Source: Aristolochia californica
Taxonomy: Eukaryota > Streptophyta > Magnoliopsida > Piperales > Aristolochiaceae
Length of the DNA stretch: 64,000 nt
Direction of reading: 5' to 3'
Assembly: GCA_029961685.1 (NCBI GenBank)
Contig: JARWKL010000010.1
Span: 20,138,087-20,202,086 of the forward strand
The notes under the pieces are model-generated. The model was not told the origin of the DNA. It made no database searches and saw nothing but the letters and a program-made list of their open reading frames with translations. A program made the position numbers and the translations under genes. This document shows, piece by piece, positions 11,462 to 22,238 of the stretch (positions are counted from its first letter, which is position 1; the number at the start of each line of letters is the position of its first letter).

Positions 11462-11938
11462 CCGGTTGTGCCCCGTGCTATAGACACTACTCAGCCCCCT
11501 AACACTTTGGCTGACACCACACCTATTGAGTTTATGGATCACACAGAGGTAAATCCATCTTCTCTAGTTGTTTTTGGCCCATAGTATGATACTCGTCCTA
11601 TTGCCCTCAGAAAAGCACCCTGATAATGCACCAAGCCCTCTACTTCTCATCCCATAACAATTTTTGTGTCTCATCATCGTCTATCTCCTATATGTAGTCA
11701 ATTTTTCTATTGTATTTCTTCCATCTCTGTACCACAGTCTTATCAAGAGGCTCTCACGCATTCAGGGTAGAAGGCGGCCATGGATGAAGAAATGCAGTCC
11801 CACTACCATAAGACAAGAAACATGTCGGTTGCAAATGGGAGTTTACTGTGAAACACAATCCAGATGGGCCCGTGGCTTGGCTGAAGGCTCATCTTGTTGC
11901 TAAAGGCTATACACAATGCTATGACATTGATTATGAGG
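11462..11938 (+). pseudogene. copia-2 linker and start of reverse transcriptase (copy 1)
   Basis: This contains the variable linker after integrase and the first part of the reverse transcriptase, KHVGCKWVFTV-like and LAEGSSC/LKAHLVAKGYTQCY frames. It ends exactly at the LTR at 11939, inside the codons for YDIDYE. It carries a TAA stop (CCATAAGAC) shared with the second copy at 14211-14400. It lacks about 36 bases that copy 2 retains (after ATGCAG near 11793). Confidence 0.75.
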
Positions 11939-12378
11939 TGTTGGAAGATAAGATCAAGGCCAAACAACCCAGGAAGGCCCACATATGTAAGATTATTATA
12001 AGATGGGCTACATGACCAAGGAAGGCCCACAAGATGGGCTCAAGCCCATAAGAATTAGGACCCACAATGATTACCAAGAGCTGGCATCCTTATCACATAA
12101 GTTGGAAGATCAAGAAGGACTCACAAAAGTATCTTTATCTTAGGGTCACGACCAAGAAGAGTTTTAGTTTAAGTTATATTTGTCTTTTATCAATATTGAG
12201 TTACCTAATTATGTTAGGACTTACTTAAGTGTTAGAGTTTGGGTGTAATTGGGACAAGCGTAGTTTTATTGTAATTGGACTCTACTACCTTCCTCTATTA
12301 TAAATAGAGGTTCATGTACTCCGATTACAATAAGTTATTGGTGTCAATGAACTATTTCACTTTTCCATAAAATCAACA
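11939..12378 (+). repeat. 5' LTR of the non-coding element
   Basis: It starts TGTTGGAAGATAAGATC and ends AAAATCAACA. A TATA box is seen in CTATTATAAATAGAGG at about 12296-12311. It is nearly identical along its length to the LTR at 14401-14838 and similar to the solo LTR at 62423-62809. TGGTATCAGAGT at 12379-12390 is the primer binding site. Confidence 0.85.
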
Positions 12379-14169
12379 TGGTATCAGAGTAGGTTCTGTG
12401 AGTTGACTTGGTCAACTCACAGAGGTAATGTGATCCTTTTCTCTAAACCCTAAACCCTAGGTCTAGGTTCGTAGTTTTTTTTTTAGTCCCTACACCGGTA
12501 GATTTCATTGCGATTTTCACTTCTATACATAGTTTTTCATATTGCAAGTTATATATTGATGGAAAGATATTTGAGTCTACTTTCCAAAGAAGAATGATTT
12601 GTTCCAATCACAGTTATCGATAGAGAGATATCATTATTTCAATGAGCGAAGGTTAGTTTTCAAAAGGGGTTCGAGCAGTAGCAGCAATCTTCAGATTCCG
12701 AGGTATTTTTTTCTATCAAGAACTAGACTTTATATGGAGAAATATATATCAAACGAAAGATCTGTAAGCCTATTCTTTTACCTATTCAACCAATTTTTTA
12801 TCGGAGTTATCCACAAAGAGAAATCGATATTTGAAGCAGAAAAGGTCAAATTATAGAAGAGGTTCGAGCAGCAGCAAAAAGCCTCAAATTTCGAGGTATT
12901 TTATGCTATCAAGAAAGAGATTTATATGGAGAATTATATATCAGCAGAAAGATATGAGAAACAGTATTTAGTTCGGCTAGATGACAAAGACCAAAATATA
13001 TAAGATTATTTATCTTCTGAAAATTATATTTTATGAAGAGAAGTTATACTTAGATGAAAGGTATTTAAGTCTACTTTCAGAAGGAAAAAATTTCATGTCA
13101 ATCTGATCTATATTGAAGGATGTATTCGAATTGGAAGAATCAAAAGTCATGCTGGTATTCTGTTATATTTAAAATCCAAATTTATGCCAAATGTTTTGTG
13201 TCACTTTTTGAGTTGAAATATCAGAAAAATATCTCACTTATTTATACATCTTTGTTATTTGGGCTTATTGCTACATCAATGATATTTGGTTCAAGTTGGG
13301 ATCACTGCCATTACCTCCCAGCTTGAGGGGGAGAAGAACAAGAAGTACATGAAAGAGATATTTTTCCTTTTGTTGTGAATAAGTTTATGTGACAAAAATA
13401 TTCAAGAAATGGGGAGCACAAAAGATGAAGCTTGTGCATCAATGAAGAAATTTTTATATCGGATTATTTCATGGGTTCTTTGACAAAGTTTACTATTTGG
13501 TTCGCGTTATATGTATTGGAATATGGTCGTGTTATATTCAGATGCAGCTATTATGTCTCTTTGGGGACATTATTATTGAATAAGAGGTGGCCTCATGTCA
13601 TCATTTATTTTACCCCGTCAAAAAGATCAAATTTTTTTTGTGGTTGGGAGTCCACGACGAAGGAACTTCATCCCCGTCAAAAAGATGAAAATTATTTGTG
13701 GTTGGGAGTCCACGACGGAGGAACTTCATCCCCGTCAAAAGATGCAAATTATTTGTGGTTGGAAGTCCATGACGGAGGAACTTATGATTACATCTATGTG
13801 ATCCCCCCCCCCCCCCCCCTTGTAATGGCTTTTATGTCTTCTACCACTTGAGAGAGTCGTTGTCCTGTGGAGGGACATGGTGGTGGACACTTCAGAGCAA
13901 TGCTGATAGACACACTACCGATAGCAGTGGAGTGTGCCCTACATCCAGCATTAAGACTAGAGTATGAAACAATGGCTTACTGGCTAGGAGTGATTTTTAC
14001 TCTCACTTATAATGCCGCAAGGCCTCATGGAAGCATGCAACAACGTGAGGGGGAATGTTGCAAGATGAAGGTATTTTGGAAGATGTGCCATTTTATACAA
14101 ACATATTTTATACATCATTTGCAACAAACTGGGAGTTCATGTAACTCTCACCCCCAGCTTGAGGGGGAG
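12379..14169 (+). other. non-coding interior with internal repeats and two polypurine-like tracts
   Basis: Only short open frames are present and none has a known domain. Two copies of a roughly 190-base module start with GTTCGAGCAG at about 12670 and 12862; each goes on to CGAGGTATTTT and CTATCAAGAA. Three tandem copies of a ~58-base unit follow at 13611-13785 and an 18-base C run at 13803-13820. The phrase CAGCTTGAGGGGGAG occurs both at about 13319-13333 and just before the 3' LTR (14155-14169). An internal end has therefore been duplicated or a second element lies within. Confidence 0.6.
13611..13785 (+). repeat. three tandem copies of a ~58-bp unit
   Basis: Units begin near 13611, 13671 and 13729. 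Each contains CCCCGTCAAAA, then ATTTGTGGTTGG, GTCCACGACG and GAGGAACTT. The units differ by a few bases and by A-run length. They are followed by an 18-base C run. A diverged relative of the unit's end occurs at 17655-17700 in another element fragment. Confidence 0.85.
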
Positions 14170-14210
14170 TGTTGGAAGATAAGATCAAGCCCAAACGACC
14201 AAGGAAGGCC
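14158..14210 (+). other. polypurine tract and truncated 3' LTR
   Basis: CTTGAGGGGGAG (14158-14169) is the plus-strand primer typical of plant copia-like elements. It is followed by the first 41 bases of the LTR (TGTTGGAAGATAAGATC onward). At 14210/14211, after AAGGAAGGCC, the sequence switches to copia-2 reverse transcriptase sequence (ATAGATGAAG). GGCCAT is shared at the join. Confidence 0.8.
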
Positions 14211-14400
14211 ATAGATGAAGAAGTGCAGGCTCTTCATGAAAATCAAACATCGGCACTAGTCCCACTACCATAAGACAAGAAACATGTCGGTTGCAAATGG
14301 GTGTTTACTGTGAAACACAATCCAGATGGGCCCGTGGCTTGGCTGAAGGCTCATCTTGTTGCTTAAGGCTATACACAATGCTATGACATTGATTATTAGG
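14211..14400 (+). repeat. second copy of copia-2 reverse transcriptase start
   Basis: It repeats 11783-11938 and includes the same TAA stop in CCATAAGAC. It keeps about 36 bases (GTGCAGGCTCTTCATG onward) lost from copy 1. It also has its own stop in CTTGTTGCTTAAGG. It ends TTAGG immediately before the LTR at 14401, a one-base change from the TGAGG target site. Confidence 0.85.
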
Positions 14401-14838
14401 TGTTGGAAGATAAGATCAAGGCCAAACGACCCAGGAAGGTCCACATATGTAAGATTATTATAAGATGGGCTACATGACCAAGGAAGGCCCACAAGATGGG
14501 CCCAAGCCCATAAGAATTAGGACCCACAATGATTACCAAGAGTTGGCATCCTTATCACATAAGTTGGAAGATCAAGGACTCACAAAAGTATCTTTATCTT
14601 AGGGTCACGACCAAGAAGAGTTTTAATTTAAGTTATATTTGTCTTTTATCAATATTGAGTTACCTAATTATGTTAGGACTTACCTTAAGTGTTAGAGTTT
14701 GGGTGTAATTGGGACAAGCGTAGTTTTATTGTAATTGGACCCTACTACCTTCCTCTATTATAAATAGAGGTTCATGTATTCTAATTACAACAAGTTATTG
14801 ATATCAATGAAGTATTTCAATTTTCCATAAATTCAACA
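14401..14838 (+). repeat. full LTR at the right edge of the duplicated segment
   Basis: It is a TG...CA LTR nearly identical to 11939-12378, including the TATA block at about 14756-14771. It is followed by TGAGG, the target duplication, after which the copia-2 reverse transcriptase resumes. Confidence 0.85.
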
Positions 14839-15585
14839 TGAGGAAACCTCCAGTGGAAAAAATGAATTCGGTATGTGTATTATTATCTCTGGCCACTAAC
14901 TCTTCCTGACAGGTCTATCAACTCAATGTCAAAAATAATTTTTTGAATGGGGATATAAAAGTAGAAAATTTATATGTAGTAACCACCTCGGTATGTGGTT
15001 GAGGGGGATTCCCTATGCCAACTACAAAAATACCTTTATGGTTTGAAACAATCTCCTCGTGAATGGTTTGAAAATTTTAGCCAATCACTTATAAAAGTCA
15101 GATTTCATAGATGCTCTAGAGATCACTCCGTATTTATTAGAGACACACCGAAGGGCAAAGTTATTTTGACAGTATATGTTGATGATATTATTATAACTGG
15201 TAGTAATCTTGAGGGCATCCAGAAAACAAAAGAAAGGATATATGCTGAATTCAACACAAAGGATCTCGGGCTGCTCAAATATTTTCTGGGTATTGACGTA
15301 CTACAATCCAGACAAGGAATTATATTATCTCATAGGAAGTATGCCCTAGACCTACTGGAGGAGACAGGAATAATAGGATGCAGACCAGTAGAAACTTTTA
15401 TGGATCCAAATACAAAATTATGTGCATGTACTAGAGAAGAGGTAGATACCGAAAAATATCAAAAATTGGTGGGAAAACTTATTTACCTCTGTGTAACAAG
15501 GCCGGATATTTCATATGCACTCAGTGTGGTAAGTCAGTATATGCATAACCCACAACTAAGTCATTAGCAAGCACTAGAAAGGATA
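14839..15585 (+). pseudogene. copia-2 reverse transcriptase, main part
   Basis: The frame continues the RVT_2 domain that was cut at 11938. It has LYGLKQSPREWFENF, the catalytic TVYVDDIIITGSN (YVDD at about 15174-15186), LKYFLGIDVLQSRQGI and RPDISYALSVVSQYM. From 14995 to 15567 the frame is open, with a TAG just before the RNase H part. Upstream, ATP-site codons are disturbed around the former LTR insertion. It would copy element RNA into DNA. Confidence 0.85.
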
Positions 15586-16138
15586 TTGCGATATTTGAAA
15601 GGAGCACCAAGAAGAGGGCTTCTCAATAAAAATTGTGGTCACTTCAACATCGAAGGATTCTCATATGCGGACTGGGCCAGATCCCCGGATGACAAAAAAT
15701 CTACTTCAGGATATTATACGATGGTTGGAGGTAACTTGGTTACATGGAGAAGCAAGAAACATAACGTAGTTGCACGGTCCAGTGCAAAAGCAAAGTATAG
15801 AGCCATGGCATACATGGTCAATGAACTCTTATGGATCAGGTCTCTTCTTACTGAATTAGGATTCTACATAGAAGCTTCTATGGTCCTATATTGTGATAAT
15901 CAGGTCGCAATACACATCACATCAAATCCAGTCTTTCATGAGAGAAAAAATCATATTGAAATAGATTGTCATTTCATCCGAGAAAAATTCACTGCAGGCA
16001 TCTTATCTCTCAAGCATATATCATCTCGAAACAAGATTGCAGATATTCTCACCAAACCAGTCACTCAAAATATTTTGTCCAACATCTGCAGCAAGCTAGG
16101 CATCTACGATATTTTCTCACCCCCAACTTGGGGGGGAG
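15586..16138 (+). pseudogene. copia-2 RNase H and polypurine tract
   Basis: The frame is open to the C-terminus. It shows YADWARSPDDKKSTSGYY with the first Asp, SSAKAKYRAMA (relatives have a Glu, AEAEYRA, so an acidic position is changed) and LYCDNQVAIHI. HISSRNKIADILTKPV marks the end of the domain. CTTGGGGGGGAG (16127-16138) is the polypurine tract next to the 3' LTR. The RNase H removes RNA from the RNA-DNA hybrid. Confidence 0.85.
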
Positions 16139-16696
16139 TGTTACAATGTGGGACCCACCATGGTTGCATGAGCTGGCATGGCCCACCATGAGGACATGAG
16201 AAGCCATGAGAAGTCAACACACAAGTTGACACGCGTTGGCAGAATTGAATATCTAGTGGGACCCACAAAAGATACCACGAGATGGCATCTTTGACACATG
16301 AGCTAGAAGATTACAAGGGACCCACAAAATATATTACACGAGCTGTCAAATCTAGCTAAGAGATCACGTCCTTATGGAGGACTTAGAATTTAAGTAAGTC
16401 ACAAGTTAAGGAAGTTAGAATTTGGGTAAGTTCTAAATTAAGTTGAATTATATTAGGAAAGTGTACATAATTCTATCACTCCACCACTATAAATAGAGGA
16501 GCTTGTATTCATAATAAATCATCAAGGCAAGGAGTTCTCTCCTCTCCCTCTCTCTTGTAGAGCTTCTTCTTCTCCCTCTTCTTCTTCTTTTTCTTCTTGT
16601 TTCACCTCTACCCGAGAACACTCTTTCTCCTTCTTGGTTTTTCCCTTCTCTCTCTCACCTACTCGAGATATTATTTATAGGGTCCTAAATTCAACA
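16139..16696 (+). repeat. 3' LTR of copia-2
   Basis: It begins TGTTACAATGTGGGACCC and ends TCAACA at 16696, followed by the target copy CTTAT. A TATA box lies in CCACTATAAATAGAGG at about 16485-16500. It is slightly longer than the 5' LTR because of extra TTCTTC units near 16566-16595. Confidence 0.9.
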
Positions 16697-17757
16697 CTTA
16701 TTACTCGATTCCAGCTTATTATTTGGTGCATTGTTTCCTTATTCAAGGATGGACTCACTGTGGATTATTTCACGTGTTCTTATTACTCTTAAGGATTTTC
16801 ATTATTCAGTATGTGTTATTTGGGCATTGACCCATTTTTTATGCTACTATTTAGACATTATTACTGAAGAAGAACTCCTCGGTTGGTTGGGTGGGGTTCG
16901 TTATTTGTTGACTATTGTTGGTATTTGTTCATAAGTTGGAGATTTGAATTATTTAAGAAAATAAAGCACATGGTAGTGCCAAAATCTTATCTTCCTTTGA
17001 TTCCCATTACCCTCATATCATTTGGTAGCCTTTCTCCTACGTCTATTATTTGACTCTCACTTACCCCTTCAACCAACCCTTTTTGGAGCATTGCTTTGGT
17101 TGGTCCTTTTATTTATGTGGGTGTTTTTGAGTATTTTGAGACTTTTTATTAGTACCCTTGGTTTTTTATCGCCTTCTTCTGAATAACAGGCATTTCCCCC
17201 TTTAGTGATTATTATCACTATATTTGTTCGAAATCATTTGAGGTTGGTTTCGACTTCTCACCAATTTCTACCCTTTGAGAGTGTTGTGCACGCAATAACA
17301 TTGCTAAGTTATTTAGAGTCTAATTTTTTTTTCTTTACTTTACTTTATTTTATTTCAGTTAAAGAATTAATAGGCGATAGGGGCATTTTTTAATATTTTA
17401 TGTTGAACCTTGTAAGGGTGAACCCTATTTAAGGGGCAAGAGTAATGAGAAAAAGGCAAGTATTGATTTAGAGTAAACAAGGGTTTTGAGTTCTCCTTAA
17501 CGAGCTCAGGGGTATGCGTTCTCCTTAACGAACCTAGGGTTTTTAAGCTTCCCTTCAGCTTGATTTTTGTCTTTCTCTTTTTCTTCCCTATGAATCCCTG
17601 TGTTAGATCCAGGATCATAACAGAGAGTCTATGTCCCGTGTCATACTTATCCTTGGGAGACCGTGATGGAGGAGCTTATTACTATTTCTATGTTATTTCT
17701 TTCAAGTTGGGATCATTGTCTTTACGTCCCAGCTTGAGGGGGAGTGTTGGAAGATAT
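16697..17757 (+). other. fragment of a non-coding LTR element ending in a polypurine tract
   Basis: There is no recognisable gene. The last part (17620-17757) resembles the non-coding element at 13760-13335: GTGATGGAGGAGCTTATTAC, then TTCAAGTTGGGATCATTG, then CAGCTTGAGGGGGAG (17730-17744) and an LTR start TGTTGGAAGATA (17745-17757). It is therefore the 3' internal end of a related element whose LTR is lost after a few bases. The left part may continue in 2502-3945. Confidence 0.5.
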
Positions 17758-18699
17758 GATGTAATTAGGGTGTCATTACGTCCCAAATTAAGGTGGAGGG
17801 TTTGGAAACAAGTCCATAACCTCATTCTTCCTCCCTTTTCTTCTCCAACATGTGTTCCTCTTCTTTCTCCATGATGTAATCCATAGAGTCCTGAAAATCA
17901 ACAAAAAACATTCAAGGAAATCATTTCTAAAAATATAGATCAACCTTGATTGATTAATTCTTACAATGCATGATTGATCATACCTTGGTTGATTGATCAA
18001 CTTTTAGAAGGATTGATCGATCAACCTCCCTTCGATTGATCGATCAATGTCATAACAATGAGAATTTAGACTCACTTAGGCTTTAGTTCTATCATTTGAA
18101 AATCATTTATATATCACTGCTCTAAATCCTAAAAATCTTGCTCATATTGGCCTAAAAATATTGGTTTTTGGTGAAATTCTTTAGTGGATTTGATCCTCCA
18201 AAGCTCTCCAAAACCCTAATCCAAACCTAAATGCCCTTCTACTATTTTTATCATGGGTAAACCCCTAACTTGGGTTTATCCTTTCCTCTTTGGCGTTCTT
18301 CCCTCTTAGATTGACCATGGTGAGGACAAAGTGGACAACACAACATGAAATACCAAGTGACCCTCCCAAAAAATCCCAATAGGAAGTGGCATTTCCACAC
18401 AAAAACTACTAGAAGCCAATATTTGGAGTTACTTGGTAAGCATAGCATGGTGGTGCCCTCTACATTGAACATAAGCTTTTGCTAAAGGGAGTTCCCTCAA
18501 TTTGATGATATTTTTGGTGCATACAAGGCTTTATCAGCCTGGAGGAAATTTCTCCAAACTCTGTAAATCGTTTCTATTCCAACCTCAATCTTGTGGAAGA
18601 ATAAGGAGAGTCAACATTCACCTCCTATGTCAAGAGGGTTGAGATCTCCATGATGGTCAATGAGCTTAACTCACTACTCCAAACAAAAATCAATGGGTT
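17758..18699. other. unassigned repeat-like sequence with GATCGATC motifs
   Basis: No gene is seen. Palindromic motifs of the type GATTGATCGATCAA recur at about 17935-18045, and again at 19350-19395. TTGATTGATTAA-like variants surround them. The composition and the block that follows suggest a decayed LTR element. Confidence 0.35.
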
Positions 18700-19264
18700 G
18701 AGAAGATATATAAAAGAGATTTAGCCGATGGACATTGAGGATACTCATCCTCAAAATATTCAAGATGCAATTCACGAGTTCTACAGAAATATGTCACTAG
18801 CTCATACATCATCAATATCAAGGACTTGAGCATATCGTTGAGCTCTATCTTCTAAAGTGTAGCTCGACTATTCGGATGATGGATGTAGCTAGTAACCCTA
18901 GGACTGACAGTTTGCTTTCAAGCAACTTATTACACTGATTTTGACGCACAAAGTTGTGGACCTCACCCTTGAGCATACTCTAGTTTTTCCGAGGAAATTG
19001 ATCCTTGATGATGTCATATATAGAAATTTCAAGTTTGAGAAGATTCATGGCGAATGGGTCCCCAAGCAAACTAGGGGTAAGAAGCCTCGTATAGAAGAAG
19101 CTTCCAAAGATGAAGCAAACCCAGTTCGTGAGCCGACGGAGCAACTTGCCTTCATTAAACGAAAGAGAGGTGAAGGCTGTTATAGCTTGGACCGCATGAC
19201 TCGACTAGAAGAAGATATGGCATTTGTATCACTTTTTTTAGCCTTAATCATGCAACAAAATTGA
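18700..19264 (+). pseudogene. decayed plant retroelement ORF (env-like / Transposase_32-like), tentative
   Basis: An open frame of 107 codons (18941-19264) has VFPRKLILDDVIYRNFKFEK, then a basic-acidic linker and a final RMTRLEEDMAFVSLFLALI. Upstream, in broken frames, an EFYRNM-like block lies at about 18775-18795 and is followed by NIKDLSISLSS. This order of an EFY block, then a hydrophobic region, then a charged tail is that of the extra ORF found in some plant gypsy and SIRE-type elements. I do not recognise it firmly and no start codon can be chosen upstream. It could also be a fragment of an unrelated gene. Confidence 0.25.
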
Positions 19265-19478
19265 ATTTATAAATTACCCAATAGCATAATCAATCGAGTT
19301 GTACAAGGTATAATTGATCATTACATTGGCAACAAACTTGTAGCATACAAGCTTGATCGATCAACCCTATTATAAAGAATGATCGATCAACTTCTTTAGG
19401 CATGATGGGCCAATAATAGAAGATAGTTCTTGATGCAACATGACCGAACACACCCAGTTGGTTTTAAGGTTTCATTTA

Positions 19479-20055
19479 TGTTACAATGTGGGACCTACCA
19501 TGAGAACGTGGGACACCAAGAAGAGTCCTCGCCCAAGCTTACACGAGTTAAGGAGTTAAGAAGCACAAGCTGATATGAGTTAGAAGACTTGAGGATCAAG
19601 TGGGACCCACAAAGATACCACGAGTTGGCAACCTTATGAATATGAGTTAGAAGATCATGTGGGACACAAGGATAAGGCCACGAGCTGGCCTCCTCCCTTA
19701 TAATCACGTGATTGAAGAAAGAGTTCTAGTTCAAATCATATTAGTCTTCTAGTAGATTGTGTTGATAGACTTATCTTACGGAGTTAGAGTTGGAATGTAA
19801 TTAGGAGATTGAAAGGCTAATTGTATAAGGACTCTTTCTCTTCCTCTACTATAAATAGAGGTGTTGTAATTTGGAATTAATCAAGTTACACATCTCCTTC
19901 TTCAGTTAATCTCTCTCTCTCTCTTTGCTTGGCGCACACCTCTTTTTTCTCTTCTCTTTTTCTTCTCTCTACCCGAGAGCTCTTCTTCCCTTTTCTTCTT
20001 TTTCTTTCTTCTTTCTCTTGCTCAAAATATTGGAAAAGGGATCCTAAATTCAACA
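19479..20055 (+). repeat. solo LTR of the copia-2 family
   Basis: It begins TGTTACAATGTGGGACC and ends TTCAACA. A perfect 5-bp target duplication ATTTA lies at 19474-19478 and 20056-20060. A TATA box is in CTACTATAAATAGAGG at about 19847-19862 and U5 has CTCTCT/TTCTTC tracts. No internal region is attached, which is the usual result of recombination between two LTRs of one element. Confidence 0.9.
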
Positions 20056-20060
20056 ATTTA

Positions 20061-20463
20061 CTTGTTTGGTATTAAAAATAATTTATTTACATTTTATAAT
20101 TGATGGGATAAGAGTTAGCAAAATTGGAACATGAATAAACAATTGAACCCGGCAAGAACAAGGTTTGTGTCAAAAGGAAATATTTGAAGCCATGTTAGTG
20201 CATTTTTCCAGGAAACACTGGAAAAGCATTTTCAGGGACCATTAGTGCCCAATTTTTTTAAGAAAAGCTTATCCATCTAATTCTTACCTGGAGAATCATA
20301 TGAGTTTCCAACCAAAGCTTTCCAATCAAGTTAGGCTAAAAAACATGGAAAACTGTCTTGCTTGACCTAATCTAAAGTTTTCTCACGACTTTCCTTTTCC
20401 TCCCCTAGACACCACCTCCCCCAACATGTCAACCTCCTCTCAACATCATATTTGCCTATCTTC
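20061..20463. other. no gene seen
   Basis: A/T-rich sequence without a convincing reading frame or repeat. Confidence 0.4.
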
Positions 20464-22238
20464 TGTTAGATGTTGAACTGAACCATACCTTTATAGTTGA
20501 TTAAGGGTGGTATTTATACAATTTAGAATACAAAAGATAAGTTTTACATGAGAATATAATAATAACATGGGATAAATACAATGACATCTTACCCAATAAC
20601 TGAAGTGATTATGTTAATCATTTATCTTGCCCTTCAATATAGGCCATTGTTAGAGAGGCCAATCTTAACTTGTAGCAACTAAAATTGTGAGCTTGGCACT
20701 GGCAATGTAAGGAGATTTGTTTCTATGGTTCTTGGAAGCAAAAGGATAGGAACAGCAGCGGCACAGGTAGCGGTTGGGGCGGACGGAATCAGACATACCG
20801 CATCGTTAAGTGAAGAGGTGTTTCAAGGGTTCTAGGAAGCAAAAGGATTGGAAGAATAACGACACTGGTAGCGGCTGGGGCAAACGGAATCGGAGAGAGC
20901 ACATCGTCCAGTGAAGAGATGTGGAAGAGCGGTGATACTGGTAGCTATAGGATTGGACGAATCAGAGAGAGTGTATCATCCGATGAAGAGATGTGGAAGA
21001 GCAGTGGCACTGATAGCGGTTGGGGCAAAATCGAAGAGAGTACATCGTCCGGTGAAGAGATGTGGAAGAGAAACTTGCTGGGACTGACGAAATTGGAGAG
21101 AGTGCATCGTCCGATGAAGAGATGTGGAAGAGCAACGACACTAGTAACGGCTAGGGTGAATAGAATCGGAGAGAGTGGATCTTTTAATGAAGAGATGTGG
21201 AAGAGCAGCGGCATTGGTAACGGCTAGGGCAAACAGAATAAAAGAGAGCACATCGTCTGGTGAAGAGATGTGGAAGAGCAACGGCACTGGTAGCACCTGG
21301 GGCGGACAGAATCGAAGAGAGTCTCCCACAAGAGATTTGTTTCGAGGGTTCTTGGAATCAAAAGGACGGAAAGAGCTGTCTTTGACTATGAGGTATTTTT
21401 TCTCATCGCACATGCAAGTTTACTCGGTGCATAGAGGGGATTAATTTCTTCCCCTGAACTTAGGTCTCCCGTGCTTGGTTCTGCTAAGAAGCCTTAGGGA
21501 GGAGTCTAGTACAACGCTGGAGAGGAGCTTTGGGAGATGATGGTAGGTGGCGATCTGATTGGCTAGTCGGCGGTGAGGGATGTATCGTCAACGGGAATTC
21601 TGACGGACAAAAATGGAAGGAAGAATAGTCGTCGGAAGTGATGGTCTTTGGTGATGGAGATGGGAGAGGATTCAGATGGACTAGTGGTGATGGTAGGAAG
21701 AGATTCTGGGTCGGTGACGGCATCCTGCAAATGTAAGGGTCGGGAAGGTCCAACTGCTCTGGCTGGAGTACAGTGAGCCCACAACATGAGATTTGGGGGA
21801 GGGAAAGAACCCATTGGTGAGAGGTGACGATGGAAATTTTGAAAACGAAGGAATGAGCTTGGTGCCGATGAGAGGTGCGACGAGCAAAGGACGGGCCCAG
21901 TGCAATGGTGGGAGAGATCGAAGCAAATGGAATCAAGAGTGCATCTTCTAGGTGGTTCAGCTTGGGCGGGTGTGGCAGAGAGCGAATTACGGGAGGAGAT
22001 GCAGAGGAGGCTAGAAAAAAAAATTAAAGGATGGCAGATGCAAAAGATTGATTTGCTATGATATCATATTAGATGTTGAACTAAACCACACCTTTACAAT
22101 TGATTAAGGGTGGTATTTATACAATTTAGAATAGAAAAATAAGTTTTACATGAGAAGATAATTATAACATGAGAAGTTTTTTGATAACTAAAGAGATTAT
22201 GCTAATCCTTTCTCATCTTCAATCTATATTGGCTAACA
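20464..22238 (-). mobile_element. putative non-coding LTR element carrying a minisatellite
   Basis: Direct repeats at about 20464-20651 and 22067-22238 share TTAGATGTTGAACT and GATTAAGGGTGGTATTTA followed by ACAATTTAGAATA. Next to the right copy the minus strand reads TGATATCATAGC (22066-22055). This looks like a mutated TGGTATCAGAGC primer site and suggests a minus-strand LTR element with short LTRs. I see no matching target duplication, so the call is tentative. A 150-codon minus frame (21936-21484) is proline- and serine-rich with no known domain. Confidence 0.45.
20745..21328 (+). repeat. minisatellite of about eight 62-73-bp units
   Basis: Units repeat GAAGAGATGTGGAAGAGC, then CACTGGTAGCGG, then GGGC, then GAATCGGAGAGAG, then CATCGTCCG. 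The six best units start near 20918, 20990, 21059, 21121, 21194 and 21267. One or two diverged units lie before them. Units differ by substitutions and short indels, so the array is old. In one frame the units spell SDEEMWKSS-like peptides, but frame changes between units make coding unlikely. Confidence 0.85.

Larger units (their letters stand above)
11939..14838 (+). mobile_element. non-coding LTR element inserted in copia-2, rearranged
   Basis: A full 5' LTR (11939-12378), primer binding site, 1.8 kb of non-coding DNA and a polypurine tract lead to a 3' LTR cut off after 41 bases (14170-14210). A second copy of the neighbouring copia-2 reverse transcriptase (14211-14400) and another full LTR (14401-14838) follow. 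The outer flanks are TGAGG at 11934-11938 and 14839-14843, a 5-bp target duplication. No gag or pol is recognisable inside, so it resembles a LARD-type passenger that depends on other elements. A solo LTR of the same family is at 62423-62809. Confidence 0.75.
3946..16696 (+). mobile_element. Ty1/copia element copia-2, interrupted twice
   Basis: The 5' LTR (3946-4476) and 3' LTR (16139-16696) are clear copies and are flanked by a perfect 5-bp target duplication, CTTAT, at 3941-3945 and 16697-16701. Between them lie, in copia order, a primer binding site, gag, protease, integrase, reverse transcriptase, RNase H and a polypurine tract. The span of 12.75 kb is more than twice the usual 5 kb. The excess is a gypsy element (about 5608-10013) and a non-coding LTR element with a duplicated segment (11939-14838). 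All coding blocks carry stops. Confidence 0.9.

Noticed and set aside
13803..13820. 18-base C run as a possible regulatory or structural motif
   Set aside because: It is a simple homopolymer next to a tandem repeat in a non-coding element; nothing supports a function and length errors are likely.
21484..21936. 150-codon minus-strand frame as a new gene
   Set aside because: The peptide is low-complexity (Pro/Ser), two other frames there are also open, and it lies inside a putative non-coding element.
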